DNA of 10,020 bases from Propionibacteriaceae bacterium. Lineage in GTDB: Bacteria; Actinomycetota; Actinomycetes; Propionibacteriales; Propionibacteriaceae. Below, piece by piece: positions 1 through 6,096 of this stretch. The notes below the pieces were generated by a model that was not told where the DNA came from, did not search any database, and saw only the letters and a list, made by a program, of their open reading frames with translations. Each line of letters starts with the position of its first letter. Position 1 is the first letter of the stretch. Made by a program: the position numbers and the translations under genes. The DNA lies in assembly GCA_031272685.1 (NCBI GenBank), contig JAISTI010000210.1, forward strand, positions 1-10,020, given 5' to 3'.

Positions 1-452
1 TGGAAGGTGCCGGTGTCCAGCACGGTGTAGACGATGTGCGCCGGGGAAAGCTGGGTGGCGGTGGAGACGGCCCCGTTGCGGGCGATGGACGACTCCGCCG
101 AGGCGGCCGTCGCGAACGACCAGCAGGAGCCGTATTCGCCTTGGTCGCGCACCGGGGTGACGGCGTTCGGGTTGGCGCTGCGCAGGTCGTAGGCCGCCGG
201 CAGCGCCGCGCCGCGCAGGCGGCTCTTGGACGCGCCGTATTCGGCTTCGTTGATGACCTGGGTGTTCACCGAGGACGGGCGGATCGCGCCGTTGGCTAGG
301 GAGCCGTCCAGCTCGGGGATCACCTCGGTGATCGCGTCGCCGACGGCTATCTGGCTTGCGGGGGTTTCGCCCGGCTGGGCGTGCGCGGGGGTTATCGCCG
401 AGAAGGCCATGGCCAAAGCAATGGCCGGGGCGGCTATGCACACCGGTCTCAT
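1..452 (-). CDS. Secreted papain-family (C1) cysteine peptidase, N-terminal part, cut by the left edge
   Basis: This frame runs from an ATG at 452 leftwards with no stop for 150 codons and leaves the window, so only the N-terminal part is visible. Residues 1-25 form a signal peptide: a short n-region, a hydrophobic stretch rich in Ala and Ile, and an AHA-Q cleavage site, so the product should be exported. After a linker the mature domain begins near residue 85 (LPAAYDLRS). It then shows the papain active-site block VRDQGEYGSCWSFA, with oxyanion Gln at 104 and nucleophile Cys at 110. The later QLSPAHIVYT segment matches the stretch that follows the catalytic helix in bacterial C1 peptidases. 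The catalytic His and Asn must lie beyond the edge. A ribosome binding site, GGAGGGAG, sits 5 nt before the ATG. The family assignment is firm; the substrate and full domain layout (for example a lectin-like or adhesive C-terminus) cannot be seen. Confidence 0.9.
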   Translation of the reverse strand, partial: MRPVCIAAPAIALAMAFSAITPAHAQPGETPASQIAVGDAITEVIPELDGSLANGAIRPSSVNTQVINEAEYGASKSRLRGAALPAAYDLRSANPNAVTPVRDQGEYGSCWSFATAASAESSIARNGAVSTATQLSPAHIVYTVLDTGTF

Positions 453-457
453 GTGGT

Positions 458-465
458 CTCCCTCC
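458..465 (-). promoter_or_regulatory. Ribosome binding site of the C1 peptidase gene
   Basis: GGAGGGAG on the minus strand ends 5 nt before the ATG at 452. It fixes the start directly ahead of a well-formed signal peptide. A TTGACA hexamer lies upstream at 488-493 (minus strand), but no convincing -10 box follows it at normal spacing, so a promoter for this gene is not established. Confidence 0.7.
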
Positions 466-525
466 ACTGTTTTCGCTGCTATTGAAGTGTCAAGCCTACC
501 CGGGGCGGGCAAGCGGCTCGCCGAG

Positions 526-2346
526 TCAGGGCAACTCGCGGGCCGCCCCTTTGTCCGCCGACAAAGCCATTGCGGCATATACCTGTAGGGCCTTCGACAC
601 CTTGCGCTGTCTGCTTTCGGGAACCCAGCCTAGCGAATCGCGCGCGGAACGGCGAACCGCCAATTCGGCGTCGGGGACGAGCAGGTTCAACGAGCGGTCG
701 GGGATGTCGATCTCAATGACGTCCCCGTCTTGCACCAGGGCGATATTGCCGCCGGACGCCGCCTCCGGCGAGACGTGCCCGATGCACAGCCCGGACGAAC
801 CGCCGGAAAACCGCCCGTCGGTGATGAGCGCGCACTTCGGGCCGAGCCCGGTGCCTTTCAGGTAGCTGGTGGGATAGAGCATCTCCTGCATGCCCGGCCC
901 GCCCTTCGGGCCCTCATAGCGCACGATGACGACATTGCCCTCTTTCACCCGGCCGCCGAGAATGGCTTCCACGGCCTCCTCCTGGGATTCGGTGACGACC
1001 GCCGTGCCCCGGAACGCCCACTGCTCCTGCGGCACCCCGGCCGTTTTCACAATCGCGCCGTCGGGGGCCAGGTTGCCCTTCAAGATGGCCAAGCCGCCGT
1101 CTTTGGTGTAGGGGTGCGCCACCGAGCGGACGCAGCCTTCCTGGGAATCGAGGTCCAGCTCGTCCCAGCGGGCGGCCGAGGCAAACGCCTCGATGGTGCG
1201 CTGGCCGCTCGGGGCGGCATGCCAGCGCTCGATGGCTTCCGCGGTGGCGCTGCCGGAGCGGACGTCCCAATCGTCCAGCCAGCGGGCCAACGATTCGGAG
1301 TGGACGGCGTGCACGCCTTCGTCGAGCAGCCCGCCGCGGCGCAGCTCGCCGAGGATGGCCGGGATGCCCCCGGCCCGGTGCACGTCTTCCATGTAGAACT
1401 TGTTGGTGTTCGGGGCGACTTTGCACAGGCAGGGGGTGGTGCGTGAAAGCGCGTCGATGTCGTCTGCGGTGAAATCGACCCCGGCCTCGTAGGCGGCCGC
1501 CAGCAGGTGCAGCACGGTGTTGGTGGAGCCGCCCATGGCGATGTCCACCCGCATGGCGTTGTTGAAGGCCGGCTTGGTGGCGATGGAAAGCGGCAGCACC
1601 GAATCGTCGCCGTCTTCATACCAGCGCTTGGCCAGCTTCATGACCAGCCCGCCGGCCTGCGCGAACAGCACCCGCCGGGCGGCGTTCGTGGCGAGCGTGG
1701 AACCGTTGCCGGGCAGTGCCAGGCCGATCACTTCCAGCAGGCAGTTCATGGAATTCGCGGTGAACATGCCCGAGCAGGAGCCGCAGGTGGGGCAGGCGGA
1801 GGCCTCGATCTGCTCCATCTGCGCGTCGGTGACATTCTTGTCCACCGCCTTGCTCATCGCGTCGATTAAATCCAGGCGCATGTCTGGCAGCCGCCCGGCC
1901 TCCATCGGGCCGCCGGAGACGAAAACCGTCGGCAGGTTCAGCCGCAGGGTGGCGTTCAGCATGCCGGGGGTGATCTTGTCGCAGTTGGAGATGCACACCA
2001 GCGCGTCGGCCTGGTGCGCGTTCACCATGTATTCCACCGAGTCGGCGATGATTTCGCGGCTGGGCAACGAATAGAGCATTCCGGAATGGCCCATGGCGAT
2101 GCCGTCGTCGAGGGCGATGGTGTTGAATTCGCGCGGGATGCCCCCGGCGGCGCGGACGGCCTGCGCCACCACTTCGCCGACATCTTTGAGGTGGACGTGT
2201 CCGGGGACGAACTGGGTGTAGGAGTTGGCGATGGCGACGATGGGCTTGCCGAAGTCTTCGTCTTTCACGCCGGTGGCGCGCCACAGCGCGCGCGCGCCGG
2301 CCATGTTCCGCCCGTGGGTGGTGGTGCGGGAACGCAATTCAGGCAT
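526..2346 (-). CDS. ilvD: Dihydroxy-acid dehydratase
   Basis: This enzyme dehydrates 2,3-dihydroxy-isovalerate and 2,3-dihydroxy-3-methylvalerate to the 2-oxo acids, the step before transamination in valine and isoleucine synthesis and a source of the pantothenate precursor. The protein (606 aa, usual for the family) aligns end to end with the E. coli type: [20 protein letters not shown] near the start, [11 protein letters not shown] with a cluster Cys at 122, [19 protein letters not shown] with Cys at 185, 188 and 191, and the C-terminal [14 protein letters not shown] and [12 protein letters not shown] motifs that line the active site. The place where [2Fe-2S] enzymes have a third ligand Cys reads VPGHVHL here, as in the E. 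coli [4Fe-4S] group. I chose the ATG at 2346 because GAGAAAGG lies 6 nt upstream; a TTG 18 nt earlier would add six residues but would place that site inside the gene. It lies 46 bp after xseB and may be co-transcribed with it, although a hairpin and a possible own promoter lie between. Confidence 0.97.
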   Translation of the reverse strand: MPELRSRTTTHGRNMAGARALWRATGVKDEDFGKPIVAIANSYTQFVPGHVHLKDVGEVVAQAVRAAGGIPREFNTIALDDGIAMGHSGMLYSLPSREIIADSVEYMVNAHQADALVCISNCDKITPGMLNATLRLNLPTVFVSGGPMEAGRLPDMRLDLIDAMSKAVDKNVTDAQMEQIEASACPTCGSCSGMFTANSMNCLLEVIGLALPGNGSTLATNAARRVLFAQAGGLVMKLAKRWYEDGDDSVLPLSIATKPAFNNAMRVDIAMGGSTNTVLHLLAAAYEAGVDFTADDIDALSRTTPCLCKVAPNTNKFYMEDVHRAGGIPAILGELRRGGLLDEGVHAVHSESLARWLDDWDVRSGSATAEAIERWHAAPSGQRTIEAFASAARWDELDLDSQEGCVRSVAHPYTKDGGLAILKGNLAPDGAIVKTAGVPQEQWAFRGTAVVTESQEEAVEAILGGRVKEGNVVIVRYEGPKGGPGMQEMLYPTSYLKGTGLGPKCALITDGRFSGGSSGLCIGHVSPEAASGGNIALVQDGDVIEIDIPDRSLNLLVPDAELAVRRSARDSLGWVPESRQRKVSKALQVYAAMALSADKGAARELP

Positions 2347-2352
2347 CTGGAA

Positions 2353-2360
2353 CCTTTCTC
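2353..2360 (-). promoter_or_regulatory. Ribosome binding site deciding the ilvD start
   Basis: GAGAAAGG on the minus strand lies 6 nt before the ATG at 2346. The longer TTG-initiated reading would contain this site within its coding sequence and has no well-spaced site of its own, so the ATG is preferred. The resulting N-terminus also matches the usual IlvD start (MPxxRSxTTTHGRN). Confidence 0.65.
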
Positions 2361-2371
2361 TCAACTCTCCA

Positions 2372-2377
2372 AGCTTA
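2372..2377 (-). promoter_or_regulatory. Possible -10 box of an internal ilvD promoter
   Basis: TAAGCT on the minus strand fits the actinobacterial TANNNT -10 pattern. It would start transcription near 2365 and give a leader of about 19 nt carrying the GAGAAAGG site. No clear -35 is seen, because the upstream sequence is occupied by the xseB tail hairpin. It is weak evidence that ilvD can be expressed apart from xseAB. Confidence 0.25.
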
Positions 2378-2379
2378 GT

Positions 2380-2411
2380 CGCCGACGCCGTCTTAGTCGC
2401 CGGCGTCGGCG
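2380..2411 (-). repeat. Hairpin with tandem duplication over the xseB stop codon
   Basis: Positions 2380-2390 and 2401-2411 form a perfect 11-bp GC-rich inverted repeat (cgccgacgccg against cggcgtcggcg) around a 10-nt loop that contains the xseB TAA. The same stretch is an imperfect tandem duplication of 18 bp: on the minus strand GGCGACTAAG, encoding Gly-Asp-stop, occurs twice, 18 bp apart and in the same frame. There is no T-run after the stem, so it is not a standard intrinsic terminator. It could stabilise or attenuate an xseA-xseB-ilvD transcript. Confidence 0.6.
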
Positions 2412-2629
2412 GAGTCGCCGCCGTCGGAGGCAGCCGCGGCTTCGACGCGCGCCAGCGCCCCGGCGAGCCATTTGTCGCAGACGTCCGCCAAGTGCTCGCC
2501 GCGCTCCCACAAGGACATCGCCTCGGTGAGCGGCACCTCGCCGGCCTCCAGCTGGGTGACGATCTGGGCCAGCTCGGCGCGGGCCTGTTCGTAGCTCAAC
2601 TCCGCCTCGGGCGGCGCTTTCTTCGCCAT
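2393..2629 (-). CDS. xseB: Exonuclease VII small subunit
   Basis: This is the small subunit of exonuclease VII; several copies bind one XseA to form the enzyme that digests single-stranded DNA from both ends in the cytoplasm. The 78-aa product shows the family pattern throughout: [20 protein letters not shown], then [20 protein letters not shown], then a helix ending ARVEAAA, that is, the two-helix coiled hairpin of XseB, followed by a short acidic Ser/Asp/Gly tail. Two ATG codons are adjacent in frame at 2632 and 2629. The second is preferred because AAGGAGG at 2634-2640 is 4 nt from it but only 1 nt from the first. The xseA TGA at 2631-2629 shares its last base with this ATG, a translational-coupling arrangement. 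The tail bears the duplication described separately. Confidence 0.95.
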   Translation of the reverse strand: MAKKAPPEAELSYEQARAELAQIVTQLEAGEVPLTEAMSLWERGEHLADVCDKWLAGALARVEAAAASDGGDSADAGD

Positions 2630-3795
2630 CATTCCTCCTTGTCTTCAGGGTCTTCGGGTTTGCTTTCGACCACCTGCACGCCGAACCGGCCGTCTTTCAC
2701 CCGGGCCGTCAGGGTGTCGCCGGGGCTGACCTGCGCCGGGGACGTGACCGGCGCCAGGCCTTTGACCAAGATGGTGTACCCCCGGCCGAGGGTGGCCTGC
2801 GGCGAGAGCGCCCGCACCCGCTCGCGCAGGTTCCGCACCCGTTCTTGGTGCAGCCGGATGCTCCCCGCCGGATCGCGCAGCACCGGGCGGGAGCGGGTGT
2901 CTTGCAGCCAGGCCTGCTCGCGCCGCACCCGCCGGACCAGCGCCTGGCGCAGCCGCCCGCGCGCCTGCTGGTGCTGGCGGCGCAGCTCGGCGGCGTCCGG
3001 CACCAGCAGCTTTGCGGCGTCGGTGGGGGTGGAGGCGCGCACATCCGCCACCAAATCCAGAATCGGGTTGTCGGGCTCGTGGCCGATGGCGGACACCACC
3101 GGGGTGCGGGCGGCGAACACCGCCCGTGCCAGCGCTTCGTCGGAGAACGGCAGCAGGTCTTCCAGCGAGCCGCCGCCGCGGGCGATGACGATGACGTCCA
3201 CCTCTGCGTCGGCATCCAGCTCTTGCAGCGCCGGGATGATCTCTGGTACGGCTTGCGCGCCCTGAACGTGGGTGTTGATCACGCGGAACCGAGCGCCCGG
3301 CCAGCGGCGGCGGGTGTTTTCCAGCACGTCGCGCTCAGCGTCGGAGTTGTAGCCGGTGATGAGGCCGATGCAGTTCGGCAAGAATGGCAGCTTGCGCTTC
3401 AACTCCGGGGAGAATAGGCCCTCGGCTTGCAGCATCCGCTTGCGCTGCTCCAACTGGGCCAGCAGCCGGCCTTCGCCGGCGAGCTGGATTTGGGTGCAGT
3501 CGAAGACCAGGCGGCCGCTCTTGCGCCAGACGGCCGGCTTGAGCAGCGCCGCCACCGTCGCCCCCTCGGCGATTGGCCCGGCGGTGTCGAGCACCGTGGC
3601 GGTGGTGGAGACCGACACCGAGACTTCTTCGGTGGCGTCGCGCAGCGTGATGAACTGCAAATGGCCGGCGCGGCGGTTCAGCTCGATGACTTGGCCTAGC
3701 ACCCACACCGCGCCCAGCCGCTCCACCCAGCCGCGGGTGGCGTCGAGCACCACGTGCAGCGGCTGCGGGCTTTCCGGGGAGCTGATCAACGGCAC
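2629..3795 (-). CDS. xseA: Exonuclease VII large subunit
   Basis: This is the catalytic subunit of exonuclease VII, which degrades single-stranded DNA to oligonucleotides in repair and mutation avoidance. The protein has 388 aa. Residues about 12-110 are the N-terminal OB fold (GWVERLGAVWVLGQV, then LQFITLRDATEEVSVSV). The nuclease domain follows: LPNCIGLITGYNSDAERDVL around 139-158, the glycine-rich VIVIARGGGSLEDLLPF at 201-217, and VSAIGHEPDNPILDLVADVR at 234-253 with STPTDAA after it. A basic coiled-coil region follows from about 265 to 335, then the closing SPQATLGRGYTIL segment and an acidic tail. The start is GTG at 3795. No ribosome binding site precedes it, but TAATCT lies 6 nt upstream, so the mRNA is probably leaderless. 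It is divergent from ispH and coupled to xseB. Confidence 0.96.
   Translation of the reverse strand: MPLISSPESPQPLHVVLDATRGWVERLGAVWVLGQVIELNRRAGHLQFITLRDATEEVSVSVSTTATVLDTAGPIAEGATVAALLKPAVWRKSGRLVFDCTQIQLAGEGRLLAQLEQRKRMLQAEGLFSPELKRKLPFLPNCIGLITGYNSDAERDVLENTRRRWPGARFRVINTHVQGAQAVPEIIPALQELDADAEVDVIVIARGGGSLEDLLPFSDEALARAVFAARTPVVSAIGHEPDNPILDLVADVRASTPTDAAKLLVPDAAELRRQHQQARGRLRQALVRRVRREQAWLQDTRSRPVLRDPAGSIRLHQERVRNLRERVRALSPQATLGRGYTILVKGLAPVTSPAQVSPGDTLTARVKDGRFGVQVVESKPEDPEDKEE
2633..2640 (-). promoter_or_regulatory. Strong ribosome binding site of xseB inside the end of xseA
   Basis: AAGGAGGA on the minus strand is a near-perfect anti-16S match and lies within the last codons of xseA (encoding the acidic Lys-Glu-Glu end). 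It is only 4 nt before the second of two tandem ATG codons, so initiation at 2629 is favoured. It suggests a high ratio of XseB to XseA, as the complex requires. Confidence 0.7.
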
Positions 3796-3801
3796 GGAAA
3801 C

Positions 3802-3807
3802 AGATTA
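3802..3807 (-). promoter_or_regulatory. -10 box of a leaderless xseA promoter
   Basis: TAATCT on the minus strand matches TANNNT and is followed by GTTTCC and then the xseA GTG. Transcription from the usual distance would start at the G of the start codon at 3795. There is no ribosome binding site in the 22-bp gap, which supports leaderless expression, common in actinobacteria. It shares bases 3806-3807 with the ispH -10 box on the other strand. No good -35 is visible. Confidence 0.5.
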
Positions 3808-3811
3808 GTGT
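3806..3811 (+). promoter_or_regulatory. -10 box of a leaderless ispH promoter
   Basis: TAGTGT matches TANNNT and is followed by GTGCCT and then the ATG at 3818, the same 6-nt distance as on the xseA side. Transcription would begin at the A of the ATG. No ribosome binding site is present. TGATCA at 3783-3788, 17 bp upstream, is only a weak -35 candidate and lies inside xseA. Confidence 0.5.
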
Positions 3812-3817
3812 GTGCCT

Positions 3818-4744
3818 ATGGCAAAAAAGGTGCTGCTCGCCTCGCCGCGCGGATATTGCGCGGGTGTGGAGCGCGCGGTCGTCACTGTCGAGCGGGCGCT
3901 GGCCGCCCACGGCGCGCCGGTATACGTGCGCAAGCAGATTGTCCACAACCGGCATGTGGTAGAGCGGCTGCAGCGCCGGGGCGCGGTTTTCGTGGAGGAG
4001 CTGGACGAGGTGCCGCCCGGCGCGATTGTGGTGTTCTCCGCCCACGGGGTTTCGCCCGCGGTGCGCGAGCAGGCGGCCGCCCGCGGTTTGCGGGCCATCG
4101 ACGCCACTTGCCCGTTGGTGACGAAGGTGCACCACGAGGCCCGCCGTTTTGCCCAGGAGGGGGTGCAGATTCTGCTGATCGGCCACGCCGGGCACGAGGA
4201 GGTGGAGGGCACTACCGGCGAGGCGCCGGAGGCCATCACCCTGATAGAGCACCCGCAGGATGTGGAGGCCGTGGTGGTGCCCAACCCGGACAAGGTGGCT
4301 TGGCTGAGCCAAACCACCTTGTCGGTGGCGGAAACGGCTGAGACTGTCGCCCGGCTGCGCGAGCGTTTTCCCAAACTGGCCGATCCACCGCGCGATGACA
4401 TCTGCTTCGCCACCGCCAACCGGCAGCAGGCGGTGCGGCAGCTGGCCGCCGCGAGCGGCTTGGTGGTCGTGGTCGGCTCCCCGAACTCCTCGAACTCGGT
4501 GCGGCTGGTGGAGGTGGCCCGGCAAGCCGGGGCCGGTGACGCCCGCCTAGTGGACGACGCCACCCAAATCGATCCGGCATGGCTGGCCGGGGTGGAGGTC
4601 GTCGGGGTTACGTCTGGCGCGTCCGTGCCGGAAGACTTGGTGCAGGGCGTGCTCGCCCGGCTGGTGGAGCTGGGCTACCCGCCCGCCGAGGAGGTCTGCT
4701 TCACCACTGAAACGCTCTCTTTCGCCTTGCCACGGGGGATTTAG
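3818..4744 (+). CDS. ispH: 4-hydroxy-3-methylbut-2-enyl diphosphate reductase
   Basis: IspH (LytB) is the last enzyme of the MEP pathway: it reduces HMBPP to isopentenyl and dimethylallyl diphosphate, using a [4Fe-4S] cluster in the cytoplasm. The 308-aa product has all the key features. Cluster ligands are Cys14 ([13 protein letters not shown]), Cys98 ([12 protein letters not shown]) and Cys196 ([11 protein letters not shown]). Substrate-binding His43 (IVHNRHVV), His78 (FSAHGVSP) and His126 are present, as is the proton-relay Glu128 in [10 protein letters not shown], and the [17 protein letters not shown] diphosphate-binding segment. I chose the ATG at 3818 because TAGTGT sits 6 nt before it and [12 protein letters not shown] is the family start; a GTG at 3812 would add two residues. 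It is divergent from xseA, and its TAG stop overlaps the rmuC stop on the other strand. Undecaprenyl, menaquinone and Pmt lipid donors all depend on this pathway. Confidence 0.97.
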   Translation: MAKKVLLASPRGYCAGVERAVVTVERALAAHGAPVYVRKQIVHNRHVVERLQRRGAVFVEELDEVPPGAIVVFSAHGVSPAVREQAAARGLRAIDATCPLVTKVHHEARRFAQEGVQILLIGHAGHEEVEGTTGEAPEAITLIEHPQDVEAVVVPNPDKVAWLSQTTLSVAETAETVARLRERFPKLADPPRDDICFATANRQQAVRQLAAASGLVVVVGSPNSSNSVRLVEVARQAGAGDARLVDDATQIDPAWLAGVEVVGVTSGASVPEDLVQGVLARLVELGYPPAEEVCFTTETLSFALPRGI

Positions 4745-6048
4745 GCTGGAAGCTCCGGCAGCTCGCCAGCCACCCCGGCGACTAGCTCGGCCTTCTGCAA
4801 CCCCCGGACATCCGCCAGTAGCGGCGCCACTTCCGCCGGCTCACCCCCTTTCACTCCCAGCTGGTGCATCCGCCGGGCCTGGGTGATTACGTTGCGCTCC
4901 AAAGAGCCAACCGCGTCGTTGTAGTGGGAGACCGTCTTGCCCAGCGACTTGCCGAGCTCGGCGAAATGCTTGCCCAATGTCCCCACCCGGCGGTACAGCT
5001 CCGCCCCGATTTCGGCGATTTCCTGGGCGTTTTTCGCCAGCGCATTCTGCTGCCACGAATACGCCACCGCTTTGAGCATTGCTATCAGCGAAGACGGGGT
5101 GGCGATGACGATGTTCTGCGCGAAAGCGAACTCGTATAGCTTCGGATCGTGGGCGAGCGCCTCGGCCGCCATCGCCTCGTGGGGGATGAACAGCACCGTG
5201 AACTCGGGGGTGCCGGCGTCGGCGGTGAAATACCCTTTCGCGGCCAGCGCGGTGATGTGCTTGCGGACATGTTCGGAAACCCGCTTCAACTCTTCGGCGC
5301 GCTGGGATTCGTCTTCCTTTTCCAAGGCGTCGAGGAACGCCCCCATGGGCACTTTGGAATCCACGAAGATGAAACGGCCCTCGCCCATCTCCACCTTCAT
5401 ATCGGGCCGCACGCCCTTGTTTTCGGCGTTCTGGGAAGCGAATTGGGTGGAGAAATCCACGTGCTCACGCATCCCGGCCGCCTCCGCCACGTTTTTCAGC
5501 TGCAACTCGCCCCAGCTGCCCCGCGTCTGCGGCTTGCGCAAGGCGGTAGCCAGCGCGCTGGTTTCGGAGCGCAGCCGCTCGCTGGCCTGCTTCACGTCGT
5601 CTACTTTCGTGGAAAGCTCGGCGGTGAGCTTGACGCGCTGGTTTTCCACCTCGGTGAGCTTCGACTGCAATTTGTCGAGGTTTTCGCGCACTGGCGCCAG
5701 CACCGTCTCGGTGGCCTTCAGCCGTTCGTCGGCCGCCTTGCGGGCCTGCTCGTCTTGGGCCTGCAGCACATCTGCGGAGATGGCCTTGAACTGGTTCGCG
5801 AGCTCTTCGCGGCTTTCTTTCAACTGGGCGAGCTGCTCACGCGCCGCGTCCCGCTCGGATTCCGCCCGCGCCTGGGCGATCTGCGCGGCCGCCGCGGAAG
5901 CGCTGGCCGCAGCTGCCTGCTGGCGGGCCGATTCGGCCTCGGCATCGGCCGCGGCCGCCCGCGCGTTCGCGGGGCGCACCGCCAGCGCATACAAAGCCAC
6001 CCCCGCCAGGGCCAGCACCCCGGCGACAATCCATCCTGAATAGTCCAT
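4741..6048 (-). CDS. rmuC: RmuC family DNA recombination protein
   Basis: RmuC limits inversions and rearrangements at short inverted repeats in E. coli and is predicted to be a nuclease; its precise reaction is not settled. The 435-aa product begins with one transmembrane helix (residues about 5-24, [19 protein letters not shown]), followed by a long Ala/Glu/Gln/Arg-rich coiled coil to about residue 160. The RmuC domain then starts at RGSWGELQL near 176. The PD-(D/E)XK-like core is visible as VRPDMKVEM followed by [18 protein letters not shown], with Asp216, Asp230 and Lys232. Later conserved parts are [36 protein letters not shown] and [15 protein letters not shown] at 6048 is taken as the start because it places the helix directly at the N-terminus; an in-frame GTG at 6063 would add five residues, and neither has a clear ribosome binding site. 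The gene converges on ispH, and the two stop codons share bases 4742-4743. Confidence 0.95.
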   Translation of the reverse strand: MDYSGWIVAGVLALAGVALYALAVRPANARAAAADAEAESARQQAAAASASAAAAQIAQARAESERDAAREQLAQLKESREELANQFKAISADVLQAQDEQARKAADERLKATETVLAPVRENLDKLQSKLTEVENQRVKLTAELSTKVDDVKQASERLRSETSALATALRKPQTRGSWGELQLKNVAEAAGMREHVDFSTQFASQNAENKGVRPDMKVEMGEGRFIFVDSKVPMGAFLDALEKEDESQRAEELKRVSEHVRKHITALAAKGYFTADAGTPEFTVLFIPHEAMAAEALAHDPKLYEFAFAQNIVIATPSSLIAMLKAVAYSWQQNALAKNAQEIAEIGAELYRRVGTLGKHFAELGKSLGKTVSHYNDAVGSLERNVITQARRMHQLGVKGGEPAEVAPLLADVRGLQKAELVAGVAGELPELPA

Positions 6049-6062
6049 ACCCCCATTCAACA

Positions 6063-6095
6063 CCCCGCCTAGGACAAAAACGGGGCTGGGCGGGG
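6063..6095 (-). terminator. Weak hairpin between the CAP-protein gene and rmuC
   Basis: CCCCGCC at 6063-6069 and GGCGGGG at 6089-6095 form a perfect 7-bp inverted repeat with a 19-nt loop, starting just after the stop codon of the CAP-protein gene. The T-run on the minus strand (TTTTTG) lies inside the loop, not after the stem, so this is not a textbook terminator. The distal arm abuts the alternative GTG start of rmuC and could hide its initiation region. Confidence 0.3.
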
Positions 6096-6096
6096 C

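Noticed and set aside
36..299. Long plus-strand frames over the left edge (36-299, 226-588, 356-865)
   Set aside because: They are antisense shadows of the secreted peptidase and ilvD, with Arg/Gly/Ala-rich, motif-free translations.
508..522. Small inverted repeat just after ilvD as a terminator
   Set aside because: The stem is 6 bp with a G-T pair and a 3-nt loop, and no T-run follows on the minus strand. In this high-GC sequence such stems are expected by chance.
2402..2450. GCC/GTC-rich stretch as a CRISPR or simple-repeat locus
   Set aside because: It is the Ala/Ser/Asp/Gly codon run of the xseB tail; repeats are too short and irregular apart from the single 18-bp duplication reported.
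3335..4525. Minus-strand 396-codon frame across xseA and ispH
   Set aside because: It is mostly antisense to ispH, whose cluster Cys and active-site motifs are intact; the frame shows His/Arg/Pro-rich low-complexity content and no recognisable domain.
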